From contig NC_088788.1 of NCBI RefSeq assembly GCF_949628265.1, positions 23,360,335 to 23,424,334 on the forward strand: a DNA stretch of 64,000 bases. The letters run 5' to 3'. The notes under the pieces are model-generated. The model saw nothing but the letters and a program-made list of their open reading frames with translations, did not search any database and was not told the DNA's origin. Source of the DNA: Cloeon dipterum. Taxonomy: Eukaryota > Arthropoda > Insecta > Ephemeroptera > Baetidae. The stretch's first letter is position 1, and every line of letters starts with the position of its first letter. Below are positions 24,867-36,800 of the stretch, one piece after another. The position numbers and the translations under genes are program-made.

Positions 24867-26173
24867 TCACTGCCTATATGGATATTCCCTGAGGTAGTCC
24901 TCGGTGGTCTTCGGAAGCTTGAGGGCCGGCAGGTCCCTGCTTTGCAGTCTCTGATTTATGGCTAGGCGCGCCAGATGCTGCAGGGTGCTGACCCTGCATC
25001 TCAACGGCTGCGTTAGCAAGATTGGTGAGTGCATCCGTCCTGAGTCGTCCACCTGAATGGAGCAGAAAACGTAAATAAATTAGCTGGTGCGACATTTCTG
25101 GCAGCTAATACGACTGAAAGCTATTAAAACCACTGAGAGGTTTCAATAATAGAAATTTTGATTTTGAAATCGTGAAAGGTCCAAAACTGAACATTTTCAA
25201 GTTGTTTATGACCAAAATAGCAATTTCCACGCCAAGGAGTAAAATTCATGGCTTGTTCAGAAGTTAAATGAAAATTATGTTAAAAATAGTTGAACCTGTC
25301 TTTGTTTTTTCAAACAAGGAAAATTATCAGGAGAAAATGATCTTACCCAAACTTGGCTTCCAGGTTCTGGGGTAGGTAAGACGTTGACGTACTTGCGGTT
25401 AGCTAGTCTGCGTTGCGTCTCTTTGCCCTCTTGTACGTAGTGCTCGACGAGTTTGAGGACGCAGTCAAAGCGGGGGACATGGTGCGCCAAATGGTGCTGT
25501 GCGTCAAGCCGGAACTCGCCGTCGAGGTAGCGGAGCCGCACGCTGGTTGGGCCTCGCGTTGTCTGAACGCTCAGCGAGAACAGGTGCTCTGGGTCAGACG
25601 AATCGCGCACCAGGAATGTGCCAGGCGGACAGTTTTTGAGAGCGATTAGCGATTCTTCACCACTGAACGCCTTGTAATACCTGCAAAAGATAAACCACAG
25701 TTAATTTTGGCAAATAAAAAAGGTTTAGAAATCAATGTGACAAGATTTTTTTTTAAATTATAATTCAACTTGTTAATTTTGTCTTAGAGAATGAAACAAA
25801 CAAAATTCAACTGTCAATTAATTTTTAAATGAGATATTTACCATCCAGATTTAACGAGTGCTTTTCGGGTTGCGATGATACTGGCCGAATGGCGGTTGAT
25901 AGTGGCGGGGGAGGGTCGCGGCCACACGATCTGCAATGTTGGCGAAAAGGGTTCCTGCAGGCCCGTCGCATGCGGCTGGATGGACAACTGCAGGTGGGGA
26001 GTGCTGCTCGTGTTCTTGACTACGATGCCGCCGCTGCCCGCGAACAACCGCAGAAATGGGGCGGCGGGGGCGGCAGTGCAGCAGCATGTGGGCGGCACGC
26101 TCCTCGAGGTGGTGTCGGACGCGCTGCCGGCGGGCCCTTCAAAGGACTGCTGGCAGTGCGGGCAGGTCAGCAT
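24867..26173 (-). CDS. SOCS: Suppressor of cytokine signalling, SOCS2/CISH type
   Basis: SOCS proteins are cytoplasmic feedback inhibitors of JAK/STAT receptors. Their SH2 domain binds phosphotyrosine and their SOCS box recruits elongin B/C and cullin 5. Three coding exons join in phase (26173-25842, 25680-25347, 25052-24867), giving 283 residues. The SH2 domain runs from about SGW (109-111) to about residue 212 and holds GTFLVRDSS with the phosphotyrosine-binding Arg at 136. The SOCS box begins with the BC-box TLQHLARLAI (245-254) and ends LKLPKTTEDYLREYPYRQ. The short distance from SH2 to box, and the ending close to the human CISH DYLRQYPFQL, place it with CISH/SOCS2. Odd: the usual BC-box Cys is Ala at position 250. 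The start at 26,173 (MLTCPHC) is the first ATG of its exon, but that exon is open upstream to an acceptor at 26,310, so an earlier start in an unseen exon is possible. Confidence 0.88.
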
Positions 26174-27696
26174 GATGGTGAAGCCGGCCGGGGTGGCATT
26201 CCCGAATCCGACGAGGCCCAGGCCTCCGTGCGAGGGGTGGGCAGTACAGCCGCCCCCCACGTGGGGCAACTGGCACAACACCAGGGACGCCAGTTGGCCT
26301 GCTGAGCGTCTGTAATCAAATGAGGAAAGATTGGTGAGCACATTGCATTAGGGTATATTATGATGAAATTCTAGATAAGCATTTCGCAGCTGTTAATTTT
26401 GCGAATGATAGGATTACAGCGAAAAGATTCCATATATTATCTTTACCATATTCTGATCATTGATTAGCTGGCGTGAGTGCTTATTCAAAAAACCACTCGA
26501 GATCCATTTTAATCAAACCCGAGGTGGAAAGCAGCGAGTTTACTAACCCCGCTAATGTAAATTAGTCACAATACGCAAGGGTGCAAATATTTGTCTAAAA
26601 AATTCAACTTCCTTTTCGTTTAACGTTTTAATTTGTTCGTCAAATTTGCACAGCGTTACAAAACTGCGGCCACTTGAAATGCTTGCCGAGAATGCCGCTC
26701 TTAACTCACCAGCCAGAGATAAACAGAATCTTATTCGCAAACTTAGGTGTGCAAACAGCATTCAGAGGAATCTGTCTGCCTGTGTATGTCAAAAGTCGGT
26801 CTCTCTATGCGGGCCGCGAGTGCCGCGCGCGCGAGAATTATCTCTCCTTAATTGCTTGATGCGTGTGTACCGAAATAGAGTTCCGAGTATCGCGGCGCTC
26901 AAAATTTCGCCAGATTCACGGGAATCGCAGCTGTCGGCTAATTGCAATTCTTAGAATAGACTGCACAAAATCTGACTATTGTGCATACTAATTAGCGATT
27001 TCTCCTTCATCATTGTTGCAAATGCTTCCGAGAAGTCGGTGAACGCACGCGCTCGCACTCAATACACCAAGGCTGTTCTTTAGATTGTTTCCCACTTTCG
27101 TAATGAGCAAGCGGAATAAAAGCGCGCTATACACTCGCGGGTACCGCGCAAGTGCCCATATTGTCAGTGAAAAAAAAAACACTCCGGGACTTGGTTACTT
27201 TACCTCACAATACCTAATTCTTCGAAGAGAGGTGAAGTGCGCGCTCATGGAGTTTTTTGCAATGATCGCGGCAAGTACATTATTATATTACTCGTTTTTT
27301 TTGCGACGCAGACTCCATTCAAGCAACATCATCAAACGAAGCCTTCAAAGGCTTACAAAGTTTGCATGAGGAAATTCTTGCATAAAAAGACCACTCAGGC
27401 TAAATGCAAGCACAACGTACACTATTTATGCCTGTGCATTTTGCGAGCATATTTGCATAGAATTTGTAGTACAGAAATACAATTTTCAAGATATATACAA
27501 CACTACCAGGTTGCAGATGAAACTTTAAGATTAAATCAGGAGGATATCAAACGTGAAGTGCGCGAGATTACTTGAGGACTTAATTAAGTTGCGGTCGAGT
27601 CACCAACAATTCTTGGCTCGGTTAATTCATTATTCGCGAGAGAAGAGCCACCTTGATGGAGTGGAAAAGAGCGAAAAGAATGACTTTGCAGTCGGT

Positions 27697-28207
27697 TGAC
27701 GTCATTTCAGACGAGAGAGTGTGACTCAGTCAGACCGACGTCGTGATCTCAGCTCAGTCAGTCAGCCAGCCAGCCAGCGAACGAGAAATGATGCGAGGTG
27801 CATTCCTCGTTCTTGCCAATTGGCCACCCCGCAAATCGTTTTAGCTCCTTTTAGGAAATTACATTTACGAGCACCGCTGCTTTTTAGGTGCGCCTCTTCG
27901 TCCGCAACCATTTCGCAAGCTGGCCACTTTTGCGTTCGCACAGGCGACCGTGCTTGTTTCCCGCCGGCCAGACAACCGATAATTCAGCTAGCAAAAGTGG
28001 TGCGTGGGCACTCTCTCACTCGCGAAATTGAAGCAATTTCAACGCTTGAACACGGCATAAATTACCATCTATCTTGATGCACGTCCGTCGCGAGAGGGTG
28101 TTTTTAGTGCTGCTTCCAAGAAACGTTCGCTATTCAAACTCGCGAAAAGAGCAGTTATATATTATGTGCTCGCGTCCGGCGCGCTGTTATATGTGTGCCT
28201 ATATAAG
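27697..28207 (+). promoter_or_regulatory. CRE, AP-1 and TATA motifs in a GC-richer block
   Basis: A full palindromic CRE (TGACGTCA) lies at 27,697-27,704, an AP-1 site (TGACTCA) at 27,722-27,728 and a TATATAAG box at 28,200-28,207. A run of CAGT/CAGC tetranucleotides lies between them at about 27,745-27,780. The TATA box points along the plus strand, away from SOCS, and no plus-strand gene follows. It may be enhancer DNA or the start of a noncoding transcript. Confidence 0.3.
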
Positions 28208-30379
28208 CGCCGAATACTGAGAATTAGGCGTTTGCAATGTTTTTGTGTTTGGGTTAGTATCACGATAAAATACAAGTTTGATTATTCTTTATAATATGCA
28301 AAGTTCGGGCTCGACAGTTTTATAGCTACGGCGAAAAAGGAACGGCCAGGAACTATAACGCTCAGCGGAATAACATTTTCAAGAGAGAGCCTGAGTGTTT
28401 CGAAACAGACATTTTGCGTCAGAAATGCGCCTGTTTATATATAATTATCCCCACGTGTTACATGGATGACCGGCCGCAGCATCCGAGAATCATTTTCTCT
28501 CTCGTCATCAGCGGCACTTCCAGAAACTCCGCAAGATAATATTATTTGAAATAAACGTCACCTGCGCGACAAGGATCCGTAATTTGAGAGGCCGAACAAT
28601 CTCAACAAGAAAGCAGCGACTTCCTTATCTCCTGCATCGAGAAATTATCATTAATAAAAGTCCAAGAAGGGGACTGTCAGACACGTTCAGAGAAATCCAT
28701 GATTGAACTTTATATTTAGATTTGCAGAAAAGTGCGTCTAGATTAGTTCATGTACAGTGGAAACTTTTGCAATCACTTTTTACTGCTTCAATATCGAGTT
28801 CTAGTTTAACTGTAAAAATTTCGTTCTTTAAGCCAACGCTTTAAATTGCATGCAATTTATTCGTCCCTTATCGATTTTATCAAACTAGGAAATCCTCCGG
28901 ATATTGCGCATTCGCCCGCGCACTTTGTTCATCAACGCCTGGAGCCGTGTAGATCAAATATTCTAGTAATAGAATGGCGTATTATTCTCAAAGTCACAAA
29001 CTTGCTCGAATACGCCCATTTTCCTTCCTGCAGAACGGATTGGGCCCTTCAGTATAGGACGCAGAACCGGCGAGGCGTGCGCGCGAATTTTCCAGGAAAG
29101 AGGATCATTATGGTCTGGATAAAATGGCGAGCGCACAGCAGCATTCGAATTTAGCGACGAACGCTCCCAATTTGTCTCGTCCTACGGCATCGGCGAACGT
29201 ATGTGATGCTGGCGGATCCAATGATGCGAGATGCTGTGCTCGTCGCCCAGTTAAAAAGCCATGCGACGTGCCGATTCCAGAGACCCTTCGCACAGCTGCT
29301 CAGTGCTCGGAAAAGCGCACGGGCCCCGGTTTTTCTGGGAATTGGCTCACGCCGGAGAGAATCGCTCTTTCATCTCCGTCTTTAATTTCAGCCCCACTTC
29401 AGCTCTCGGTCGTTGCTGGCAGGGTTATGTATCACGCTTGTACATAATGTGATCTACGGGGTTGGTTTATGCGTATAGTGACGTAACACGTAACACACTA
29501 CTTGATAGGCGCGATTGATCGCATAAAGATGATCCAGCGTTTCTGATTTGAATGCTGAACGTAGTTCCCACGCAAATCTTTTTTGGTCACTGTTTTCACG
29601 AGAGTTGAAGGGAAAAGCAATTTTGATTTCATCAGTTTATTAAATGGTATATCAAATATCGATACACGACTTTCTTGCTCTGCTTGCACAGCGAAACGGT
29701 TATATATTTAATTAATTTTTTTTCTAAACCTCCATTGACAAGAGGATTTAAGAGTGATGGTTTATGATGATATATCACGTGTGATATGCAATTCCCGTGA
29801 ATTCTGATTAGATACTTTGTCAGGGTTATAACAGTCGGTCCTAAATAATAAATTTCCGCCATCAAACAGCCCCATGTTACGTTGGTATAATGAGCAGGCT
29901 CCAGGTGAGTTTCAAGCCGGTGCAAACTCAGACCACAGTTGGTCAGGTCAATTTGTATTATTTATGTTGGTGTACCGCAGCGAAGGTTGGACACGAAACT
30001 CGCGCTCTCCCTTTTTTCCACAAGACTAAGCCTCAAATCGGCACGAATGCTGTACGGGAATATAAAGCATTTATGTTTTTTGTATGCAATGCTAGTTCCG
30101 TTTGCCCTCAGGAAACCTTCGCTGGTTTTCTCTGTGAAATCCGACAACAGCGTGTTCTGCCTATTCGTGCATACTCACAATTTACAGTAAAAAAAGAAGG
30201 AAACCCCTCGAGTTCGTTGGCTGCTCCTAAGTCTATCTATCAGATGTAAATATTTCAAAGGCAGCAACGAATAATAACGCGCAAGACACTCCGCTTCAGC
30301 GCCGCTCGGCCCCTACTAACCGGCGCTTTCGTAAAATATATGTATATTCGACCCAGCAAGGAGTGACGTCGGCGGGGAT

Positions 30380-31545
30380 TTCTCGGAAGCGGCGGCGCTT
30401 TTAACAAACACACACATCAAACGCAGCCTACGAGAAACACACACACACGGCACCAGCCTACAAATAAAATCAAATCACTCGCCGCTCTCATCTCATTCAA
30501 ATTTACTTTGGACCGTCCAAAGTGTACAGCGCGAGACGTCTGCTGTTTCGAGAGGGCACACTCATTTTGACTCTCAAGCAGCAGATTTCTCATTTCTCGG
30601 ACCTTCAGTGCTTCTCGGAATCGCGCCGTTCTCAATGACACTTCGCAGCATCTCACTCTCAACACGTACGAATTTCCAGGCGATTTTAACTAAAGGAATT
30701 GGCAGCGGTGCTCAGCAATGCGCTTCCTGCACGTTGCATTTGGAATACACAATTGCGTTACGTTCTCTCTGCCTACTTCTCATTCGTTTATTTATTTATT
30801 CCCTCTTTCTTTGTGTGCGCACGGACGGCGCTGTCCGTGCGCTCGCTCTCGGCACTGCCAGGATTCTCGGAATGCAGTCTTGGTTAATTCACTTGAGCAA
30901 GCGCCATCTGTGCAATATGCAAATTTGCTTCCGGATTCTCGGAAACGACGAGCGAGATTAAAACGCAGAGAAGTGGAAAATCAGCTCAGAAGATGTAACG
31001 ACATAGAAATCCGAAGTTTGCCATACAAATCGACCATCATAGCTGCAGGAAATTTATTTGAGATTCAATCTTTGACCGGGATAAGTTATGAGCTGCACAG
31101 GTGTTGTCAAGTGTAACATACATTACTTGTCTTTTAGTTAGACATTTCTTTACCAACACGCACGAAAAAGAATAAATAAATGTAATTATTTTGTTCCAAG
31201 CTTTTTGATTGGATCATTGATTTTACAGAGTGATATTATCAAATCATGCAGAATATCACAAAAAGTAGAGCAAATGGTTAGCAATTTTAACTTTTTTTCA
31301 ATAATTCCTGGAAAAAATATATCTGCCTCGAATCAACTGATAAAGAGAATAAAAAAGGCCAATGAAACATACCCTTGAGTCTAGCATAGTGACTTTCGGT
31401 TCTGCAAATTACTTGTGGCCAAACTCGGCATCCATTTTAACGATCGCTCTTTTCATCTGTCCCAATTATACATTCTACCAAAGGTCGCTCGGCATTACAA
31501 GGGAGCGAGTGCGACGGCAGAAATTAGCGAAGCGAGTTCTGAGAA
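30380..31545. promoter_or_regulatory. STAT-site subcluster with four identical TTCTCGGAA
   Basis: Six STAT palindromes lie within 1.2 kb. Four are the same nonamer TTCTCGGAA (30,380, 30,612, 30,864 and 30,936); TTCCTGGAA (31,305) and TTCTGAGAA (31,537) follow. The block is GC-richer than its flanks. It is a good candidate for a core JAK/STAT-responsive enhancer or promoter of the SOCS gene. Confidence 0.6.
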
Positions 31546-31667
31546 TCGGCAATTCACTCTGGCCGATTCAATTAATGTTCTACTAGCATGAGCAGCAGGC
31601 AGGCAAGCGGCTTTGAGACGCAATAGAGAAAGAAGAGATTTAATTGAAGAAGAGACAAAGTGCATTT

Positions 31668-33495
31668 CGTTACGCGTCCGGAAAAAAAGTAAATATGCAT
31701 TGTGCGTCAGCGAACAAATGGTACATATGCATTCTGCGTCAGCGAACAAAAGGTAAACCTGCACTTTTCACGATTTTACAGGAGGAGGTTTTATTTGTTT
31801 GCTGACATTACCTAAAACTAACCGGTTTAACGACTCCAGACATTAAATTTGAGACTGAATGCCGCTCATTTCAAAAAATGATTCGACTTGATACATGCAA
31901 CAGAAACGGAGAAATGGCACATTTCTCTGCCAGCATGCACGAGAGCCAGCAAATCAATCGATCAAATTTCAAAATTAAAATAGAAAGCGAAGCTGATAAA
32001 CCGATTTCCACGACACAGAACTAATGCCAACCGATTTAACTACATAATACGACCGGTATTTAATGAATTAAAAAACCAATATAAGAAAGAAATCTGTCGA
32101 TTTTTGACTTGAGCAAAAAATACGAGACTCTGGAACGCGTCTTTTCTCGTCTCTTAAATTAAAATAGCGATTGCAATTTGAGGTTGCGGCATCTGTTGAC
32201 AATAAATTATCAAAAATAAATTGCAAAGTTTTCGTGCATTATCCATGAAGCACTCTGATAAATTGTGTCGCAACTAACCTCTTTTATCAAATAAAACGCA
32301 TCACCAAATCTCGGGTTTGAGCCATCAGAATTGCAAAAATTGAACACCGTTTGGCTCGTCTCAACCTCCCCTAGACAGCCAACGGGTTTTGGGGGTGGTC
32401 ACCTACCCCACCTACCCCACCAACCCCAATTTCTGCTTTTTTTCTACCTCTGGAACTTTGTGCCACCCGAATCTCGGGTTTTAGTGGTCCTATTTACAAA
32501 AAATACGTACTGTTTGACTAGTCTTTGAATGAACTAAGTAACTGAATGGGTTTAAAGAGGGCAATTACTCGTCAACGTCGTGCCAATGTGTTGAAACAGA
32601 CGAAAAAATGCTAAATTTCCCGTTATTGAGGGGGTTAAAAGGGGGTTGGGGGTTGGTTGGTCCCATACCCCTTTATTGCACTTGGGTACGTCAAGACGAG
32701 TCTAACGGTATGCGGTTTTTCAAAATCAGATGATTAGAAGTCGAGATTTAGTCGATCATCGTTTTTTAACAACCTCGAAAAACAAGGTTTTTCAAAATTT
32801 CCATTATTTTAATAAAACGAAGAAAAACTCCAATCCAAATTTTAATGTTTTTAACTAAACTTTCTGTACTCTACAAAATGGCTATGGAAAAAATAAAAAA
32901 TTTCAGTATATTCAATTTCAAATTCGAGTTTTAAATAAAAAATCAATTTTATGACCTTGACCTTTGACCTACCACTTTGAGGTCAATATAAAAGTTGTTT
33001 GCCATGTTGAGACGAGTTAAACGGTTTTTTAATTTTTGTTCTAGAACCATCCTGAGCAAAGTTACAAAGTACTCAAAATTCCCAGATTTTGACTTTCGAA
33101 CGCCCGCAAAACCCGCAAAAATTAGAAATTCGGAGTTTTTTCAACTATTTTCTCGGTCAATTAAGGCAAAGTTTGCGCAAAAAAAAATTCTTCAAAGTCC
33201 ATTGATCCCTGGACAAAAATTTGTTGATTTTCACCTTTTTCACAGATTTTTGCAAATGACATCTTTTGTCAGGCTATAAGCTAAATTTAAATTTTCCTTT
33301 ATTTGCATATAGATGTCACTAATGATGAAAAAATGAGTCACCCCATGTATTTTGACCCGAATTTTTCATTGGTGGAATAAAATCGTTTTGCGTCAAAAGT
33401 GCATATTTACCATTTTCACGATTTACCTTTTGACAGATGTACCATTTGTCCGCTGACGCACAATGCATATTTACTTTTTTTCCGGACGCGTAACG
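31668..33495. mobile_element. 1.83-kb element with long terminal inverted repeats
   Basis: The ends are inverted copies: 62 bases from 31,668 match 62 bases read backward from 33,495 at 60 positions. Similarity then resumes after a gap at CAAAAGGTAAA. The left repeat holds a 33-base tandem duplication (31,693-31,758, word TGCGTCAGCGAACAAA) that the right repeat lacks. ATTT directly flanks both ends (31,664-31,667 and 33,496-33,499), consistent with a 4-base target duplication. The interior has no transposase-like frame; the longest, 32,995-33,279, resembles nothing known. I read it as a nonautonomous DNA transposon of unassigned superfamily. Confidence 0.75.
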
Positions 33496-33503
33496 ATTTG
33501 CGA

Positions 33504-33825
33504 ATGGAGAACACCTCCGGGCCAGACTACAGCGGTTCAGAACAATGGAGAAATGCCGTGAATGGTGGTGTGCCTGCCTTTAGCGCTAGCACTTGATTAT
33601 TGGTATTGCTTCTCGGAAAAAGTGGGGCACCAGCTGCTCGATACACTGCTTGGTGCTCATGGCGGCGAAGAACACCTCAAGCCGCTTCGGATGCTTTTCG
33701 AGTCGGTTAGTCTGCTGACGGAGCGCGTTTTTTGCTGTGCGGAAAAACTAGAGGTCAACAAAGGAAACGGTGCAAGCGTTAGGAATTTGCTGTGGTTGGG
33801 AAATAAGAAACCAAGCTACCAGTAA
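33504..33825 (+). pseudogene. Unrecognised protein-like segment, possibly frameshifted
   Basis: Just outside the right end of the inverted-repeat element, a frame starts at 33,504 (MENTSGPDYSG...) and stops at 33,596. A second frame, shifted by one base and open from 33,562 to 33,825, continues with a helix-like peptide (GHQLLDTLLGAHGGEEHL, then RMLFESVSLLTERVF). Base composition is more even than the surroundings. The pattern could be a short gene fragment or retrocopy broken by one frameshift, an exon of an unseen gene, or chance. I do not recognise the family. Confidence 0.25.
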
Positions 33826-36800
33826 GGAGTAAAGAAGACTATGCATTAACGAGACATGCGCAAGAATCTCTACCGCACTATTGTAAAATTTAACAAACCA
33901 GACATAGCTTCTAGCTTTCGAAAACTTGCAAAGAAAATTTTTCTCGATTTGGAAACCACCAACAAAATAAAAAGGCCTGCTATTTTTAGAATGGTTTAAC
34001 GGACAGGAAAAAAGCGTCCCCTTGCCTCTCCCACAGCCAAATTGATTTGGCGAGGAAAACGCAAGAAAGGAGAATTCGGGGTGATTTTAATATTGACGCG
34101 CTCTTGCTACCAGTACCAGTTCACGGAATTCAAATTACATGAGTATTAATATCCGCCGAGCAGGCAAAGAGCTTTGATGATGCTCTTTCCAATGCCAAAC
34201 CCAGCCGCCTCTATATCAGATAATTAGAGAGTGATACGATTCCATGCAATCGTGCTCTTATAAATTTGTCACAGGCAAACGTGAATTATGATTAGCACTA
34301 ATGAGAGATTAGTCTGAGAAACACAGCGCGGCAGAATTCAAACACGCAGATTGGCACTACTCAAACACGCTGCAAGGGATGGCTCCAAGCTCCATTCGGT
34401 ACGACAGAGAGCAGCTTTTCCGAGAAATTTAATCAGCACCGCTGATGAATCTAATGCTCACTCGCCTCCACGCACAACCGAGCTAAGTCAACTTCATCAG
34501 TGCCAGCCTCGCGAATAGATGTCATAACGCTCAAATTGATGGCGACTTTTTTTAAATATGTGTTGTTTAATTAAGAGTTGTTGGGATAGTATCCTCTTTC
34601 AACTCGTAAATATGCCGGACTAAATGCAGCCATTATTGATGAGTCAGCGTCCTCGAATCAAACACCTCTCTTGGAAATGGTGTACATATATATCCCCACA
34701 TTATAAATTTCAGAAATAAAAACAGGGCGATGACTAAGGAAAAAGGTGTGCTGGTTGCCCTGCGGCCTCCCCCCTTGTTCTCTTCGTTGGCGATCCCTTT
34801 TGTGGAAAAATGATTAAAATATGAAGGTTGCGAGGCGGTCTACACAGCCGCCGGAATTCTCTGCTTGCGGCCGACGAGGCTGCTTATAGTGAATCGCCAA
34901 GAATGTGCTGCGCTGATCAAATTCATTTTCAGTGACAAGATTTCCGAGAAATGCTTTTCGACGGTGCCAAAAATCCATCTATAAATATACGAACGCGCAC
35001 TCTGGGCGTTCTTGATCGAGTTTTCTGAGTGTTCATTACGTTACACGAGAGGATGATTGAGTAGTTTCCATTATTTTTATATGTAGCCAGATAATGTAAC
35101 AGAAAGTACAACTGAAAAAGGCTTTTGAAAAAGATAAGATAAACTTGGAAACCTTCACTGTTGACATGGATCAAATTAAATTGGAGATTCGAGGTCATGG
35201 ACCAATCGAATCAACATAAAAAAGTAAATTCACCGCTCCACGCATGCAGGTAAAACATTTAATTGAAAAAAAATTGGCGCACGTTTACCCCACTTAAGAA
35301 CGTAAGCAGGCGATAATTAAGAGTGCTTTTGACACTCTTGAAGCGCGATCCAAGCAATGAATACTGCGTCAAAACATTGGGGACCAAACGCGGCTGGCGG
35401 ACGACTCATGTGTTTGCAACTTTTGACGCGTCGGTTTCGTTCTGGGAATCCACTCTGGCGTGCATGTGTTTGAAATACTTAGGGGTTCCGAGTAATTATC
35501 CTTGGGCCCCTGCCAGGCTCAATTGAGAGGGACCGCGCGCTACGCGATTACTGATTATTGACCGCAAGCACATCGCGCACTCTGTTTATATGTGTGTGCA
35601 TGTGCGAGCTGAAGTGTGCTTTACAACAACGTCCAAGTGGAAGAGTGCGTAAAACGTATATAACCGCTTCGCCGCGGCGCCTGTTAATTATTCAGTGGTT
35701 AATATGCGCATCGGTGGGTGTACGCGATAAATTACCAAGAGACATAATTCGATATTGGCCCCGGTGTGTGCCGCTGATAAACCAGTGTTTGCTAAAACGG
35801 GCGCTCGAGACAGCTGTGGCCCTATATGGAATTCGCATTTAGTGTGCGAGCTTTTATGGGGTGGAACACGGATGGCGTTTGAATACAAATGATCAAAATT
35901 TGTGTCTCGTACAGCCGCTCTCTGAGCTGGCAAATTTGAGGATCACTATGCATGGGAATTGTAATTATGATGGCAGGTTGAAATGGAAATCGCCGTTGCT
36001 CGCCATCGAATACTGCACACTTGAGATATATCTGAGCATCACATTTTCAGCTCGCATTCACACAAAGCACTCTCTCGCTGAAGCAATCCTTTAGAAACGG
36101 TATCCGCATCGCAGTAATTGGCAAGTAACCGTGGATCACACCATAGAAAATCTTCCATTTTGCGCACAGCTTTCGGCGATACCAAACAGGGAGTGCAGAT
36201 TTCCGGGCTCACACGAACATCGGTCCAGCCACAGCCACACCGCAAGCACATGGCTTGGTGGTGGAAAAGCACAAAAGGAGTCGATTCCACGCCTGCCTCT
36301 CTCGGGTCGAAACAAAAAAGAGAAAGGAACGGTGCCAGCGCACCACACCGAGAGGAAAAAGCCCTCTTCTCGCGGCTTTTCATCAATCGGCACAAAGAGA
36401 AAGTTTATTCACCTCGCTTGCGAAGAGCAGCATATGAATGCGGCCACACAGGAGAGCGAGCGGTGGCACACGTACCGAAAACGAGGCATTGCAAACATGA
36501 ACACCGCGTAATTGCGCACCTGAATTAGCGGCGCGGCTCCTCCGGTTTCAAGTTGCCATGGGCTGCGGGTCGGATTCAGCGTTCGGCCGGTTGGGAAGCA
36601 CAGGAAAGCGTCGGATTCGAGCGCAGCCTAGCGTTTTCTCCGCAGCTGCACCGCGATCGCGAGTCGGTGCTCTCAACACTAAGACTGACTGACTGGGAGG
36701 TTGTCAAGAGGCGACCTTGCTTCGTGGCGCACGCGCACCAGCAGGCCAGCAGACAATTTCATCTCTTTTCCTCAGGAGAGCAAGAGCAGCCAGAGTATGC

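Noticed and set aside
25829..26315. Long open frames of 146-158 codons on the plus strand over the SOCS exon
   Set aside because: They are antisense to the SOCS coding exon and have Gly/Arg/Ala-rich compositions typical of GC-rich shadow frames.
36039..36528. Overlapping frames of 85-136 codons on both strands
   Set aside because: Openness on both strands in several phases points to base composition, and no protein family is recognisable.
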